Part shown: piece after piece, positions 21,201 through 33,749 of the stretch | Layout: each line of letters starts with the position of its first letter | Position numbering within the stretch: the first letter of the stretch is position 1 | NCBI RefSeq assembly: GCF_000003815.2 | Contig: NC_049994.1 | Location: 12,297,351-12,361,350 of the forward strand | Direction: 5' to 3' | Length of the DNA: 64,000 nucleotides | Source: Branchiostoma floridae | Lineage: Eukaryota; Chordata; Leptocardii; Amphioxiformes; Branchiostomatidae | Translations under genes and position numbers: made by a program | The notes under the pieces: model-generated | What the model was told of the DNA's origin: nothing | What the model saw: only the letters and a program-made list of their open reading frames with translations | Database searches by the model: none

Positions 21201-22216
21201 GCTCATGACCAACACGACTTAAGTATTTCAACTTGTACTCAACAAATTACGATAATAATACGCGATTAATTCTTTAACCTTGTGGAGTTCGAATTAAATA
21301 TGGGCATTCAATCGAACGAGAAGTCATGTATAGTGAGAATTTTTATGTTTTCGTTCCCGTGTCACATGTTTCGTTGTCAAAATATAACTTATACAAACGG
21401 AAACGTCCAAAGAATAATCCAGAGATGTCAACTTACCGCGACGACATGCGGAAAAGCGCAAAACTGCACGTAACTTGAAGCTGTGTTGTGAGTTGTTGCG
21501 AACAGCTGCGAGTCGTCTTGTGTTACGTTCGAATGATCACATGACGAGAATCACGTGATTAGTCAAAATGGCGGATGCAGCGATGGAGTGGAAACAGTGG
21601 TCATCATTTTAGCTCCGATTATCCAAGGTAAAGACAAAGACAAGACTCGTCTGTGTTTTCAATGGAAAGTTTAATAAATAACCTTCATGTATGTGGTGAC
21701 ATATTATCACACGATGCATTGTACGAAGTATAATTCAACAGTTTCGAAGACCATGTTCTCAGCAAGTTCCCTCGTCAGCCTGTACGGAAGGCGTGAAACT
21801 TGTGCAATTTTTTCGATCTTTATCTACTGGGACTTACGAACTTCAACACATACTTCCGCTTTGCAGTTATTTACAACAAGGTTTAGTCCATAACTAGTTG
21901 TACTTATCATGCGCAGCTACCCATGCATGTCTCCGCAACAATGATTTTTAAAACGTTACCGGACATTGGACCTTACCGGACTTTGGACACCCCCCGTTAC
22001 AAATTTTCACGTACTTTCAACGGACTTCTTCCCGGCGACATGTACATGTATGTACTCCCAGCCGCTAAGTAGATGAAAGACCCTTCCCCATTGGCTGTAT
22101 CCGAGCTGACCAATCAGGTCATCGCTTCTGCTAAGTGTCGGGCGCATATTGGTTCCCCTCCTAAATTCAATTAGCCACGATGCAAAGCTGCGTCACGCGC
22201 GCGGGAACGTCAATGA

Positions 22217-22226
22217 CCATATATGG
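22217..22226. promoter_or_regulatory. CArG box 1
   Basis: ccatatatgg, a perfect match to the serum response factor consensus CC(A/T)6GG. Part of a set of three, two here and one at 22750. Confidence 0.35.
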
Positions 22227-22253
22227 TGCAACGGATGCACGGGGGGAACGTGA

Positions 22254-22263
22254 CCATATATGG
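22254..22263. promoter_or_regulatory. CArG box 2
   Basis: ccatatatgg, 37 bp after the first copy and about 50 bp before repeat unit A. Confidence 0.35.
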
Positions 22264-22310
22264 CGACACGCGCGAAATCCGGAGAACCTCGGTGAAAATA
22301 TACGTAGATA

Positions 22311-22535
22311 CCCCGCCAAATTGGCTTTTAAATCATTTTGAAGTTATTTTTGGCCAAAAATAATACCGGGGTCCTTTTGATAAGTATCTCACACAGTATC
22401 ATACCAAATTTCAGGCCATCCGGACTTAATACCTGGGCACGGGAGGCAGGAATGTGCAGTATGGTCAGAAAATAACCTAAAAACATCGGATTCCATAAAA
22501 TCATTGTAAAGGTATCTATCAAAAAACTTTGATTT
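22311..22535. repeat. CArG-headed repeat unit A
   Basis: Begins cccgccaaattggc and includes aaatcattttgaagt, ggggtccttttgat and acttaatacctggg. Homologous to unit B about 491 bp downstream. Not coding. Confidence 0.8.
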
Positions 22536-22749
22536 GGTGACAATAGCGCTGAGAACAATGCCCTCACACCGTGTCATTATTCGTCGTTCATGAATTTGAT
22601 AACAGCAGATATTCGAACAACACCCGCATTCGCCGGACGACGTTTGCGACGCGTGTTCATGAATATTAATTATTAGAGCAAGCAGGGGTGACGACGTGCA
22701 CGGCCGCCACCTGGTCCTACAGGTGGCGGGAAGGTAATTACGTCATTTA

Positions 22750-22759
22750 CCATATATGG
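22750..22759. promoter_or_regulatory. CArG box 3
   Basis: ccatatatgg, about 50 bp before unit B, the same placement as box 2 before unit A. Confidence 0.35.
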
Positions 22760-22801
22760 TGAGACGCTCAGAGGCGGTGAAGACGAAAACGCAGATGAAA
22801 A

Positions 22802-23197
22802 AACCCGCCAACTTGGCTTATAAATCATTTTGAAGTGATTTTTAGCCAAAAATGATAACGGGGTCCTTTTAGCAAATATCTCATGCACTACCATACCAAA
22901 TTTCGGGTCCCTAGGACTTAATACCTGGTCACGGGAGGCACAAGTATAAAGTTTGGTCAAATTATCACCTACAAACATCCATAAAATCATTTTAAAAGTA
23001 TCTATCAAAAAACAGAAAAAAACGTCCGAGGGTATTGGCCCAAAGTACACTTGTGCCAAATTTCAGGTCATTCGGTCCAAGAACGACGGAGAGGAATCAC
23101 TTTAAAGGTCGTGACAGGAGAAAGAAAGAAAGAAGAAACGGTACGAAAACAATATTTTCACTCGAAGCGTACCTACGGTACGCGGAGTGAAAATAAT
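22802..23197. repeat. CArG-headed repeat unit B with terminal hairpin
   Basis: To about 23015 it matches unit A. It continues through a purine-rich gaaagaaagaaagaag run into a strong hairpin at about 23153-23193 (tattttcactc, gcgtacc, loop, ggtacgc, agtgaaaata), followed by gagctag. The hairpin and ctag end recall Helitron 3' ends, but the flanking base and other hallmarks do not clearly fit, so the class is open. Confidence 0.6.
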
Positions 23198-23204
23198 AAG
23201 AGCT

Positions 23205-23330
23205 AGCCTAAATCATTGATAGTGTACTACAATCGAGTGGGGCTAATTATGAGTTTCGGCATTTTTTCTTATGACAAAGCAGTCTTTTATATATTTACCT
23301 ATTTTAGCATAGTGGAGTATGCTCTGTCGT
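23205..23330 (-). mobile_element. CR1/L2-like LINE fragment (C-terminal end)
   Basis: The run gcaaagcagtctttgatatatttgcctat of the 25.8 kb LINE is present here in diverged form, with ggggctaattatgagtttcg. Minus-strand remnant of the ORF2 C-terminus. Confidence 0.6.
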
Positions 23331-23800
23331 TCTGTTGTTGTTGCTTTCTGTTCTTTTATCAACTTATTCTGTTTCTTTTTAGACACTCTTTCTCAAACCA
23401 CCCTTCTCGGTATCAGTCATCTGTAGGATCTACTCACTCTCTTCCCTCCTCTCCGAGGAGAAAGAACAACACGAGATGAGTTAAACGCCCCCATTCCCTG
23501 ATTGAAGACCCAAAGGTTTAAGGCTTTCCTACAGTAAATGTCAAGCTCCGCCGAGAGCAGACGACGGTAGAAAGGTTACCATTCGTTTGAAGTATCTCAT
23601 CGCCCTCTTGGCCCCCAAACAGCGGAGGATCGATTATTTCCATGCCCGCTGAGCTTCCGACGGATCAACGGAAAGGTCCGAACATGGAAACTAAAAGTCA
23701 TCTGCAGATGATCGACAAAAGCACTTCTATAATCAACGACAGTATTTAAACGTTATGGACCATGTATGTCTAATCTTTTTCCTAGCTAAGGCAGTTACCG
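23331..23800. other. No gene recognised
   Basis: Unique sequence; no supported features. Confidence 0.4.
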
Positions 23801-23820
23801 TTAGATTTTCAAAATACTTA

Positions 23821-23954
23821 CTGTAAATGCATTTACGTTCGCGTGGATTTAATCTCGCGGTAGCGGGGAAAGGGACTTTTCGCTGTGGTTTTAAGTTCGC
23901 GGTGAAGTGGTCACCGCGAACATTAATCCACCGCGAAAATTTCTGCATTTACAA
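23821..23954. mobile_element. Small palindromic element, copy 1
   Basis: Ends ctgtaaatgc and gcatttac are inverted, and the interior contains gttcgcgg/ccgcgaac pairs, so the element can fold on itself. The sequence ttagattttcaaaat stands on both sides (23801-23815 and 23965-23979), possibly an unusually long flanking duplication. Same family as 24818-25019. Confidence 0.75.
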
Positions 23955-24817
23955 AGTATTATGATTAGATTTTCAAAATGATACTTTCCAGGCATTGTAC
24001 ACCCCAACTCCAGTAAAGGCTTTGGCCGACGAACTCCTAATGAGAAGACATTTCGTTGATCCCTCAACTAAATATTTTTCATTTTTGTGTTTTGTTGTAT
24101 TTTCAGTCATAATCAAACACCGTGCATGATATTCCAGCAACAAAATCAACAAGGATTACAGAAATCAGATATCGGTCACTCAGTGATTTCAGTGTTACAA
24201 TTTTTCCGTCCCATTCATTGTATGGGAGTACATAGTACATGATTTTCTTTGTTCAAACTGACAATTGAAGCATTTTCAGCAGTTTCTTGCCCTGAAATTG
24301 AGATTTTTGAGACGAACAACATGAAATTGTCTTCCGAACAACCAAATTTCCGTCCTGGGACGGAGAAACTGATTCTGGAGACAGCGCTAGCCCTGGTCCG
24401 CGTAGTGGAAAGGGGGCCTTAATGGTACAGTCCGTTAATGTTCTCGGCAAGAAACAACCTTTTACGTGTTTCTTACACGACCTTCATCAGGAAATGTCTC
24501 CCCCATCCGTGACGGTTCCGCGGCAATCAGCTTAAATGTCAGCACTTGGTTTCATTACCACGAGCGGTAGTAATGTTAAAGGAACCCCGGGGTTAGATAA
24601 GGGTTAGGCGTTGTTGTGGATAATGGTGCGTTTCAATGTCGATATCGCAACCATCCTCTGCAGCTTGTTCTACTTCCTCTACATAAAAGAGAACATCTCG
24701 GGCTTTAGAAAGCCTCATTGACCATCCAACAGCTTGTGATAACCAAAGGTAATCAGTTTATAGCCATAGCCTACAGTAAACATTACAGGAAGCAGGGTCT
24801 GCCTCAGTATTGTAATA
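23955..24817. other. No gene recognised
   Basis: Unique sequence; no supported features. Confidence 0.4.
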
Positions 24818-25019
24818 CCGTAAATGCAGAAATGTTCGCGGTGGTTTTATGTTTGCGTTTTTCGCCACTTCACAGCGAAGCGGAAACCACCGCGAACCGT
24901 TTTCCATCAAAGTATGAGACTACTGTCTATGGCACTACCGCAAACTTATAACCACCGCGAACACTCCATTTTCCCGCCACCGCGAAAGTAAATCCCCGCG
25001 AACATAAATGCATTTACAG
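24818..25019. mobile_element. Small palindromic element, copy 2, TA-flanked
   Basis: Left end ccgtaaatgcagaaatgttc and right end gcatttacag are inverted and TA lies outside both (24816-24817 and 25020-25021). Several ccgcgaa/ttcgcgg runs lie inside. A TA duplication fits a Tc1/mariner-type miniature element. Confidence 0.8.
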
Positions 25020-25604
25020 TACACGGACCCGTTCCCAACTTTCCTCTGATTCAATATACAGCTTTAGATTCTCCTGCCTACGAAAATTTATTCTGACAGA
25101 ATCGACAAAAATATCACGGTTCAATCCTGTCGCAGCGTCTGCGAAGATTGTTCCAAAAATAAAGACGCGAACTACAAGGACCGTGAATGTTATTACGTGA
25201 GCGTTTTGAATGTAGAACCGTCATATTTGATTTATCACTCTAGAGACAAGTACACTGGCGACTGGATAGGCAAGTGGCAGGTAATAAAAAGTAATTCAAG
25301 CGGCGAGAACCCAGTAAGGCTAATTTAAGGAGAAATGTTCATACGCCCAGGTATTGCAACAAATGAGATATATACATTTGCTGACTGTCATAATGTATTT
25401 AATGATAATGATATAAAGGTTAAGATTTGTAAAGGCAATGACCAATGGCCGAGGCATGTAGAAATAGCTTGGATAATAATCTAAAACAGCAATAAGAGTA
25501 AAATGCAAACAACGTGTGTAGAGCTATTACAATGTGTTGGAAGACACATTCTGGCATTCAGATCCACTCGATAGAATTTTGTATAAAAGACCGTATAGAT
25601 GATA
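25020..25604. other. No gene recognised
   Basis: AT-rich; no supported features before the LINE tail. Confidence 0.4.
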
Positions 25605-26892
25605 TATATATATGAACTTTATTGCACGACATTTGCACATGGTACAAAGTATGGCAACGAATATTACACAAAGTACAAAGATAGGTATAAAGAATAAGTC
25701 TTATCATCCTAAATAACATAATGAGGGCTAACACAAGTCTTTGATATAAGATAACAATGGAGTTGGGCTAATCATTAATTTCATTATTTTTTCTAATAGC
25801 AAAGCAGTCTTTGATATATTTGCCTATCTTTGCATTATGGGATTTGTGGCATCTAAAGATATATACAAATCTGTCTGTAACATCGAGTCTCTTGAAATCT
25901 GCTGTACTGGATTCGAGAAATGTGAATAATTCATTACGTAAAATAGCGTATCTAGAACATTCCATTAAGAAGTGAAATTCATCTTCAATATGCTTTGGAC
26001 AGAAAGGGCAGAACCTTTGGTCAGGGTCTATATTGTAGTATCTGCCTGTTTCAATATTCAATTTATGGCTCCTGATTCTGAACTGAGTTATCGCTTTTCG
26101 AATTTCAAAATTATTTATATCATGAAGGTATGTTTCTTGCTCATAACATTGTTTTGACTTGCTAAGAAAAGACAGTTTTGAATTGTTTTCAATAGAATTA
26201 AACCACTTCTGTATATATGTATCTTGTAGCCGGAGGCGCAGTTGGTTGACAATATAATCTATATTATAAGCCTCAGGTTTCATCCATATGTGTCCCAAGC
26301 CATGGTAACATAGAATGTCCTTTACATGATTAATCCAGTCTTGATTACCAGTAAGTACAGTGTTGTATGCATCGCGAAGTAGAGAGTCCTCAGGTAAGTT
26401 TACCAAACGGTGCCAGTATTTAATGAGCTGAATTCTAGCAGATATAATAATGGGAAAAGTTCCTAACTCTCCTCGCACGCCGTCATTAGATGATTTTGAA
26501 TGAACACCAAGTAGAAATTTCTGAAAACGTGTGTCAAGTATGTCAAATTCCGGAATATCTAAAGGGAGGCGTGTGTTATCGATTGAAAAGTTATCCTTTT
26601 CTAGATCAAGCCCAGACGAATGTATTAAGAACATGTCCTTGTCTGATCTTCTTTCAAAATTAATGATATAAGAATGAGTTAGATCAGTGCAAGTGCTCTT
26701 TCGAATCGACAGTGGAATATTATCGTCGATCTGAAGTTTATTCAATAAGAAAGAGAGAGTATTTTTCGGAGAGGATACAGGGGTGTTTTTTGAGACAATA
26801 AGTTTCAGTGTTTTCGATGATATGTTTATTGCAAATTCATGCCCGAGGGCTAATTGCAAGTACAAACAACACGTATGATAAGGAAAGAACAA
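25605..26892 (-). mobile_element. 5'-truncated CR1/L2-like LINE with open ORF2 C-terminus
   Basis: A 374-codon frame (26892-25768) encodes the region after the reverse transcriptase core. It has the FQKFLLGVHSKSSNDGVRGE segment, then IKYWHRLVNL, and near the end the zinc-binding CPFCPKHIEDEFHFLMEC followed by KIGKYIKDCF. A roughly 160 bp 3' untranslated region follows, ending in tgcaataaagttc and an (AT)n run at 25602. No stop or frameshift over 374 codons suggests a fairly young copy. The polymerase catalytic part is missing, so it cannot move by itself. The five relatives in the window share this tail. The Met at 26892 is simply the first in frame. Confidence 0.88.
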
Positions 26893-29733
26893 AGGTGCTA
26901 AGAACTACTAAGATGATTAACCCATGCTCTTATCTTCCGTTCCATATAAGGTGTCATACAAAACTGCGTCCATACAAGACTCCTTTCTTCCTTTTAACTC
27001 AATATTGGCAGGTCGGTGATTTGAAGCACTCCAATTTCGTTAGAAAGGCAACCTGACTCACATTGTAGTACTGCATATAACACAAAAGTCGATAGGTGTC
27101 GAATTTAATGCAGTGGAGCCTTCCATGTCTTTGTTGGGTCGAAACTTCCAAGGTGACGTGGGCCCAAAAAGGGTTGTGTCCGCATATTAAGTAAATCTTT
27201 TAAATGATTTCAATGGAAGTTTTTTTTACTGAAAACATCCTCGACCTATGTATATAAGTGTGGGGGAGGAAATCCTGGCTTTATTTCTAATATCACCGGT
27301 CACGACCGGTCACCTTAAATAGAAAATCTTTTAAGCAGGCAGAACACAATAAAGTAAGATGTACGTTTTAAGCTGTTGTGCTGTCGGTAATTCATTCTAT
27401 CAAAATAGCGAAAAACACAACGCCATAGTTACAATACTATGTTGTCATGCCTTAAGAAAATCTGTATCTTAACTTGAATACATTAAGTGCAGAAGTTTTG
27501 TGATATGTATATAATCAGCTCCAAAATGCCCCTTTCATATCCAATGGCTTATAACATTATCAAAGTTCATTAACGTGAAACTATAATGCCCCCTGGTAGC
27601 CCCATTGGTACTGCAGTAAGACTTAAAAGTGATAGTCCGAGCCGGTATTTACAAATCTATGTGTTCTTATGTCCCTTTGGCACGTAGCCCGGTCTCATCT
27701 CAGTCCGTCTCAATCGGTTGACCAACCGTCCAGACATCAATTACTGTGACATTTGGCGACAAGCCGAGTTCTAAATCTGTCCACCCGTCCTTTAGATCAA
27801 TCCCAAAGTCAAACTCCAAGTACATACACGAGACAAGGCCTTGGGGATATCTGTAAGGTGGATTGTGTATTACTAAGTAGTTTGGAATGATTGAAAGCTT
27901 ATTCTGCCTAGACGTGCTCATATCAGTTAGCCCAAGAAATATCGTATCTTCAGTTACATTACATTATATCATCAACGTCTCTATCTCCGTTATGCAATGC
28001 AAGAATCAAATTTACGTAGCAAAGTGTTCCTTTTCCCCACAGCGAAACGGACCTCTCATAACATCCATTTACCGTTCACATATCCAGATATCTAAGGCAT
28101 TTCCTACCGGGCTGATAAGATTCAAACATACTTCTAGGCCAGACATTAACGTGACGTCCTACCACTATCTACACAGCACGGAGGCCAAATATCACCATTG
28201 ATGGAATGGTCACTTCCCCAACCCTGTAGTGGAATCACCACACAAACTTTAATGGGCAGCCATCATTTATGGCCAGAACTCCTTGACCTTTATTGCGTTT
28301 AGTCCGTCTCGGCAGTAATGCACATCACAATGGAGACTGCTGCGTACAGCAGATGTCTATGCTATGAATTTCGCCTCTCCTAATTCCGACAAGATTACGA
28401 TGCATACATTACGCACAGCAACTATGGACTGAGAGGAATGTGGAAGAGTGAAATCAAATACAAGAAAAGTTTTAACAGTTCTCCAAAGCAAAAGAGCCGA
28501 AATGAATTGGCTTCTGGTCTGGGCTTAGTCTAGATATTGAATTCTTTTAGCAATTCCTGTCTTAGATTTAGCATTGTCCCTCTACAGAACTTAAGCTATA
28601 TCAATTAACCATCAATGATAGAATTTACAACACTAGTTACAGTGTTTTTAACAAAAGTTACCATTTGTGAAATATCCTTTTCCGCAATTATGACTCGACA
28701 GAACTTTCCATCGTTAAAAATCCTCGTTCGATAGACACATAAAACATATGCAGCATGTCATTCCATTCCTCCTTCGTTATTATCAAACGAGAAAAGTTTT
28801 ATAGCCAATTCAGCGTCGGGTTTTTATCTTTGTGGTCCCCATAATACTGCTTTAACAAATATACAAAAGGCTAAGGGTATGAATCATAATGCTGCACCAT
28901 GATTACGTATATACGTGTATTTGCCATACTAGACAGTTAATTTATCAAGCCATAACTATTACTTGATATGAGCACTGTAAGGAGACAGTTTTCCATGTGA
29001 ATCTTCGATTATCATTCCTCTATCTATTCTTTTATTGCACACACCTTAACGACTTGGATAACGACTTGGTTGCTTTGTTCGTTCAACATGATAAAAATTG
29101 AATGTCGCTTTACAAGAAAAATGCTGATGTTCTTGAATATAGAACAGCTCTCGTGATTCAGTGTACATTATCTCACAGCTTTACAATATTCCTGTGTATT
29201 CATAATTTCTTGAAGTCAGGCCAACAGAAAACGTCTCATCCCCAAACTGACACATTCTATCAGGAAATAGGTGACTTAGACTCCCTTTTTGACGTCAAAT
29301 ACCGAGATAGTTTCCCCAAAATTGTTTCCCTGCGACATCTCGTCGCCGTGCAAATTCGGTCCATCGTTAATCTCCTGCTAGCGAAACATATACACGGAGG
29401 AGGCATTTCTGACCCGATTGCAATGGAAAGTTTCTGCTGTGGTTAATAATTTATGTAAAGACTTAGGGAGTCTGTGGTCCTCGCGTGGGTCGTTAGGCGA
29501 AGATTTGATTCCGGATTCCTGTAGAAAATGATTGCTGTGGCATACGAACTGTGGGTTCAACAAGTGTTAACTCATTTGGCGGTGTAGACAGCCCGAGAAT
29601 GACTACTCTGTCAGAAGTCGCTTGGGTCATGAAAGCCCTTCCTTCAAACACAGCGACGATGTGTCTGAACATAGGATGTGGACCTAAACATAGAGAATGC
29701 GCACGTACGAATTATCTACTGATCTTTCAGATC
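26893..29733. other. Long stretch without recognised genes
   Basis: About 2.8 kb of unique-looking sequence. Open frames at 27700-27921, 27887-28201 and 29102-29446 lack recognisable domains, motifs or splice context. Confidence 0.4.
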
Positions 29734-30107
29734 TGTCTCCAAACCGACGGATGCAGATCTACTTTCTTTATTTTCTGTTGAACCAATTTTGAATATAACG
29801 GTCACGGAGGTCAAATTCCCACTTACAATTCTATAGTTATACCTTCTGTCGCTTTGTTTCCTGGATTTTAACCATAATCTACCATCTTTCCCGATTTAAG
29901 CAGTCCATATACTTTGCTTTCCGTCTCCAAACCTACGGATACAGATCTACTTTCCTTATTTTCTGTTGAACCGATTTTGAACATAACGGTCACGGAGGTC
30001 AAATTCTTTTGAATACATACCCACTCAGAATTCTATCTTTCTACCGTGTGTCGCTTTGTTTCCTGGATTTTTACTATAATCTACCACCTCCATCGCTCTA
30101 AGCAGTC
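29734..30107. repeat. Tandem duplication, 188 bp offset
   Basis: The run tctccaaacc(g/t)acggat starts at 29736 and 29924. Both copies contain taacggtcacggaggtcaaa, tcgctttgtttcctggattt and aagcagtcc. Diverged, non-coding. Confidence 0.85.
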
Positions 30108-30419
30108 CTCATTCTTTGATTGCTTCCCGCTTTCATCTGAACAGCGTCATCCACACCGATTCATCTTCAATCAGTTTTCTCCGTTGCTTTTTACCTTTAT
30201 CAAACCTCATATTCTGCTGTTTCCATTCGCGGCCTTACAGACCCTCGTCACCTATACTCTTCATGACTGCTGTTATGCCAGGCGGCAATCGCTGAGCGAC
30301 TGTACAGCGACCAAAGATGGACATGTGTAGCCTTGATTTCATTATTTTTGATGCGCCTAGACAAACTTTGAGTAAGAAACGTTATCTGTTCCTACATCTA
30401 CATGTACTAGTAACTCATG

Positions 30420-30525
30420 TAGTGTTCTGTTCTGTATGTATGTATTGTATGTACAAGTTGCCAAACACTGTATCCTCTACAGTTGTCGTGCAATAAAGTT
30501 CTTCTTCTTCTTCTTCTTCTTGTAC
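30420..30525 (+). mobile_element. CR1/L2-like LINE 3' tail with (CTT)n
   Basis: gttgtcgtgcaataaagttc followed by about seven CTT units, preceded by a diverged copy of the family's untranslated region. Plus-strand insertion with only the tail left. Confidence 0.7.
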
Positions 30526-32029
30526 AAATATGCGAGATGTTGACTATTCTATCAGCTGAGTATAACACCTTCTATTCAATCTTTGGCCGTTTGGCAGTCG
30601 CAGGGCGGTTGCAGCAAGAGGGTGGTAGTGACAAGAGGGTGTGTAATCGATATCCCTCCGCCGGGTCTGCCCGTAGTGCTGAAACTCTGATTACTGCGGC
30701 GATAACGGCACGTTTTAGTGCCACTACTTGTCGGCGGTGTTTACTGTAGTGATGATATCCTGCCGTTCAACCTCAAGTGGTTGTGACGTTAACAGTCGGA
30801 AAGAGAAGACGCGAGTATGGTGGGATTTCTGGGCAGATCGTGCTGATTTTTACGTCTAATCCTGTGTGTATGGAGTGTTTCTTTAACGTTTTAACTGACG
30901 ACTCCACACACGTTGTTAACCGCAGGTCACATTTCAAGCATTTTCATACTGGCATATAGTAACAGAATAAAGGTTCATTAGTTTAAGGCATTCGTTCAGT
31001 CATATAGGTCAGAACTCGGTAATTGAATAGCGTGAACGGTCCGACTTTGAGTGAAATGTTACTTAAGAAATATTGACAAGTTCTGACAATGGTAATTTTA
31101 TTTTATTATTAATTAGCCATGCATCTATCAAACTAGGCTATCATTGTTTAAAGAGGCCAGATATTTTAAAGATGTGGAGAAGAGATCCAAAAATGATTCT
31201 TTTGAGGGAGTGTTTTCTCTCCTTTCTGTACCCTACCGACTTTAAACAAGTTGTTTGACATGTAAGGTCTCAGAAGGGGCCACACATAAAACGTAAAGCC
31301 AAATGGTGTGTGGTTTCTGCGATAAAATCTCGCGAGGTTTTACGAACAATTTCATAAAACACGCCTATCGGCCATCTTTTGTTCCCTCTCATAAACGTGT
31401 ACTAATACACGTGTGTTAAAACGTAATGAAAAAGTACATGCCTAGAAAGGCATTAAAAAAATTACGGATAACCCTGATTCAATGATTCAGCTTTATCAAA
31501 ATCATAAACGAAAGCCTCTCGCATGAGCGAAATGTTATTTACGGCTAAGGATGTAATCAGTGGTTTCGGCAGAATTGGTCACTTGTGTCGCCACAACTAC
31601 TGATGGACCAAGAAATGCAATACCGTTTATGGTCACCATCTTTTTATCCGCCAGATGTTTTAAAGATGCAGCTAGAATATAAAATTAAGTCTTCTTTCAG
31701 AGCAAAACCTTATTGGATTCAGGCTGCCTATGAGGGCCTCAAGGGAAGGTTATAAACTTTATGGACGTGTTCTCTGATTTTTACTGTTCTCATTTATGCA
31801 GTAAACATTCGGTTACTGATATACCATTTTACATCTTAGTGCCGGACTAGGATAGATTACGAGGGGTGAATATTACATAAACTAACAACGGACGACATCG
31901 AAAAATACTCTGAAGACGAAAATTGGCCGACAAAAATGCCAAACGACTGATTAGAAATCCCGCCAATACCCCTTGGCTTCTGCTGTTCTGACGTTCCTTA
32001 GAAAGGTAATCCAATTGCCTTTTCTTAGG
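30526..32029. other. No gene recognised
   Basis: Unique sequence; short open frames at 30483-30959 and 31073-31258 have no supporting features. Confidence 0.4.
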
Positions 32030-32185
32030 TTTAAAGGCAGTTGGTTACTTTCCAGTGTCTAGGGTAAGGTATTGAGAAGTGGAGCTCATTCCTATTTTTA
32101 CACCTATTGTTAAACTCCTACCGAAGTCGGATTACCCATTTTTACACCTGGGTGGTATGAGGTAAGGAAACAACATCTATCCGAG
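32030..32185 (-). mobile_element. SINE body fragment, copy 2
   Basis: ttaaactcctaccgaagtcg and acacctgggtggtatgaggt match the minus orientation of the SINE body also seen at 40760 and 48280. The tRNA-like head is not evident. Confidence 0.5.
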
Positions 32186-32239
32186 AATACCACGAATCGA
32201 AAACGCGACTTATTTTCCTATCTTGAGTACGCTAGCTTA

Positions 32240-32393
32240 GGTTGAGGTCACATTTCCATACCGGATGAAAAGAATGATAGGAAAGACATAAAAATTCGTG
32301 GAATGATTTGTATATATTTCTAGGTATACAGTTCAATTTTTTCGTTTCTTAAAACATCCCGGCCGGGCCCCGGTTGGAAATGTGACCTAATCC
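32240..32393. mobile_element. 154 bp inverted-repeat element, TA-flanked
   Basis: Left end ggttgaggtcacatttcca and right end (inverted) ggattaggtcacatttcca pair over about 28 bp, continuing into accgg. TA lies outside each end. Too short to code. Confidence 0.75.
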
Positions 32394-32929
32394 TAGCTAC
32401 CCGGCCATTCGGCGTCACCTATTGTTCCTTAAAAACCTCCGTTCGTAAGTGCGTCACAAGATGGGAAACAAGGAGCAACTCTGTCGCCGTTGAAACAGAT
32501 GTCACCTCAATGACATATAAGATAGCATCAACCGCAACCCCGTAAATCCCTACATGCCATTGGATGACTGATATACACTCAGCAGTTATGCGGCTGGATG
32601 CCTCGTCGCCATGACAACGGAGGTCTTTTATAAGAATTTAGCAGCCACCTGACGCCAAGGTCGCCATGTCGGGACAGAGGTCGTCTAAGGTGTCAAAGGG
32701 CACTTTACCCTAAGCCCGGGGAGCACAGGAGTGTCAAAACACTAGTCAATATCGATGAAAGGTTCCATTTCTGTAGAAGGGATCGGACAGAAAGATCGAT
32801 GTGCCCTGTCAAGGAAATCTGATGGAGTTCTTAGACTCAACACGGTGGAAAATAAAATAGATGTCCAATTTTATCAGAAAGAAAACAAAATGGTAAAGAA
32901 CTTGCGTAGCGTTTTTCCTGTTAGGTGTT
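32394..32929. other. No gene recognised
   Basis: Unique sequence; no supported features. Confidence 0.4.
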
Positions 32930-33240
32930 TTTGAACGGGATCCTATGAAAAACAAGACATTCAGTGAATATTGAAAAAGACGAGAAAACAAAAACCTCAG
33001 CGTTATTGAAAAAAGAAGACAAGAATCTCATTTGATATGGATAGTAGGACCAGCATTGCATGTAGACAGCAAAAACTTCATTGGACATAGAAAACGATAA
33101 TCTTGTTGGCTGTAGAAAACAAGAATCTTGTTGGATATGAGAAAACACATTGGACATTGAACAAAGAACCGTACATGAAACAGAAAAGAAGAACCTCTTT
33201 GCATACAGAAAACAAGAAAGCCGTTTCGCTAAGAGGAAAC
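32930..33240. repeat. Degenerate short tandem repeat
   Basis: Irregular repetition of gaaaacaagaatcttgttgg and cattggacat variants, roughly 35 bp apart. The minus-strand 145-codon frame across it derives from this repetition. Confidence 0.5.
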
Positions 33241-33745
33241 CCCGACAGTTTGAGATGTGCGAAACTTGATGACAGTATGACAGGTTGACGACAGACCATG
33301 GATGTGATGGGAAGCCGCGCCAATTATCATTGTCAACCCGTAAATGTACGGAACACACGTTTGACGGGCCTCTAAACCGTCAATACACCACCCGAATTAC
33401 CAATAACACATCTGGCGAGCTATTAACGCAGCTTTATTGTTATTTTTCGGTCTATATAAATATGCATTTACGGTGAAGGTTCACTTGGGAGGTAACCTTT
33501 GCATCTCAGGATCGCCCCCTTCATTATCATCCATTAACGTACCGGGAATTTCAATAAACACATAAGTTGAAGCACGTCGTCGTTCATCTGTGGTTTATTG
33601 TTCTTTAGTTCGCGTCTGCCTTTTACCGATTTTATAAGGGACTTAAAAGCCTTTCCATTCCGCTTTCTTTGTAGGTTGTAAAAAGTCTTACAATGACATA
33701 AAGTCTTTTTTGTGATTAACTGTAGACAGTTTGTCCCGTCCTTTT
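33241..33745. other. No gene recognised
   Basis: Unique sequence; no supported features. Confidence 0.4.
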
Positions 33746-33749
33746 ACTG

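Larger units (their letters stand above)
16573..21997 (-). mobile_element. Complete pogo/Tigger/Jerky-type DNA transposon
   Basis: The two ends are inverted repeats of about 25 bp. Left starts acgggaggggtccaaagtcc and the right end read inward starts acggggggtgtccaaagtcc, both continuing ggtaa, with two mismatches. TA stands outside each end (16571-16572 and 21998-21999), the expected target duplication of the Tc1/mariner/pogo group. A second degenerate copy of the tip lies inside each end (16816-16836 and 21956-21972). The transposase lies on the minus strand with its 5' end about 0.9 kb from the right tip. About 2 kb of non-coding sequence follows on the left side. Confidence 0.85.

Noticed and set aside
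21560-21580. YY1-like aaaatggcgg near the transposase 5' side
   Set aside because: A single short motif with no supporting transcript start evidence.
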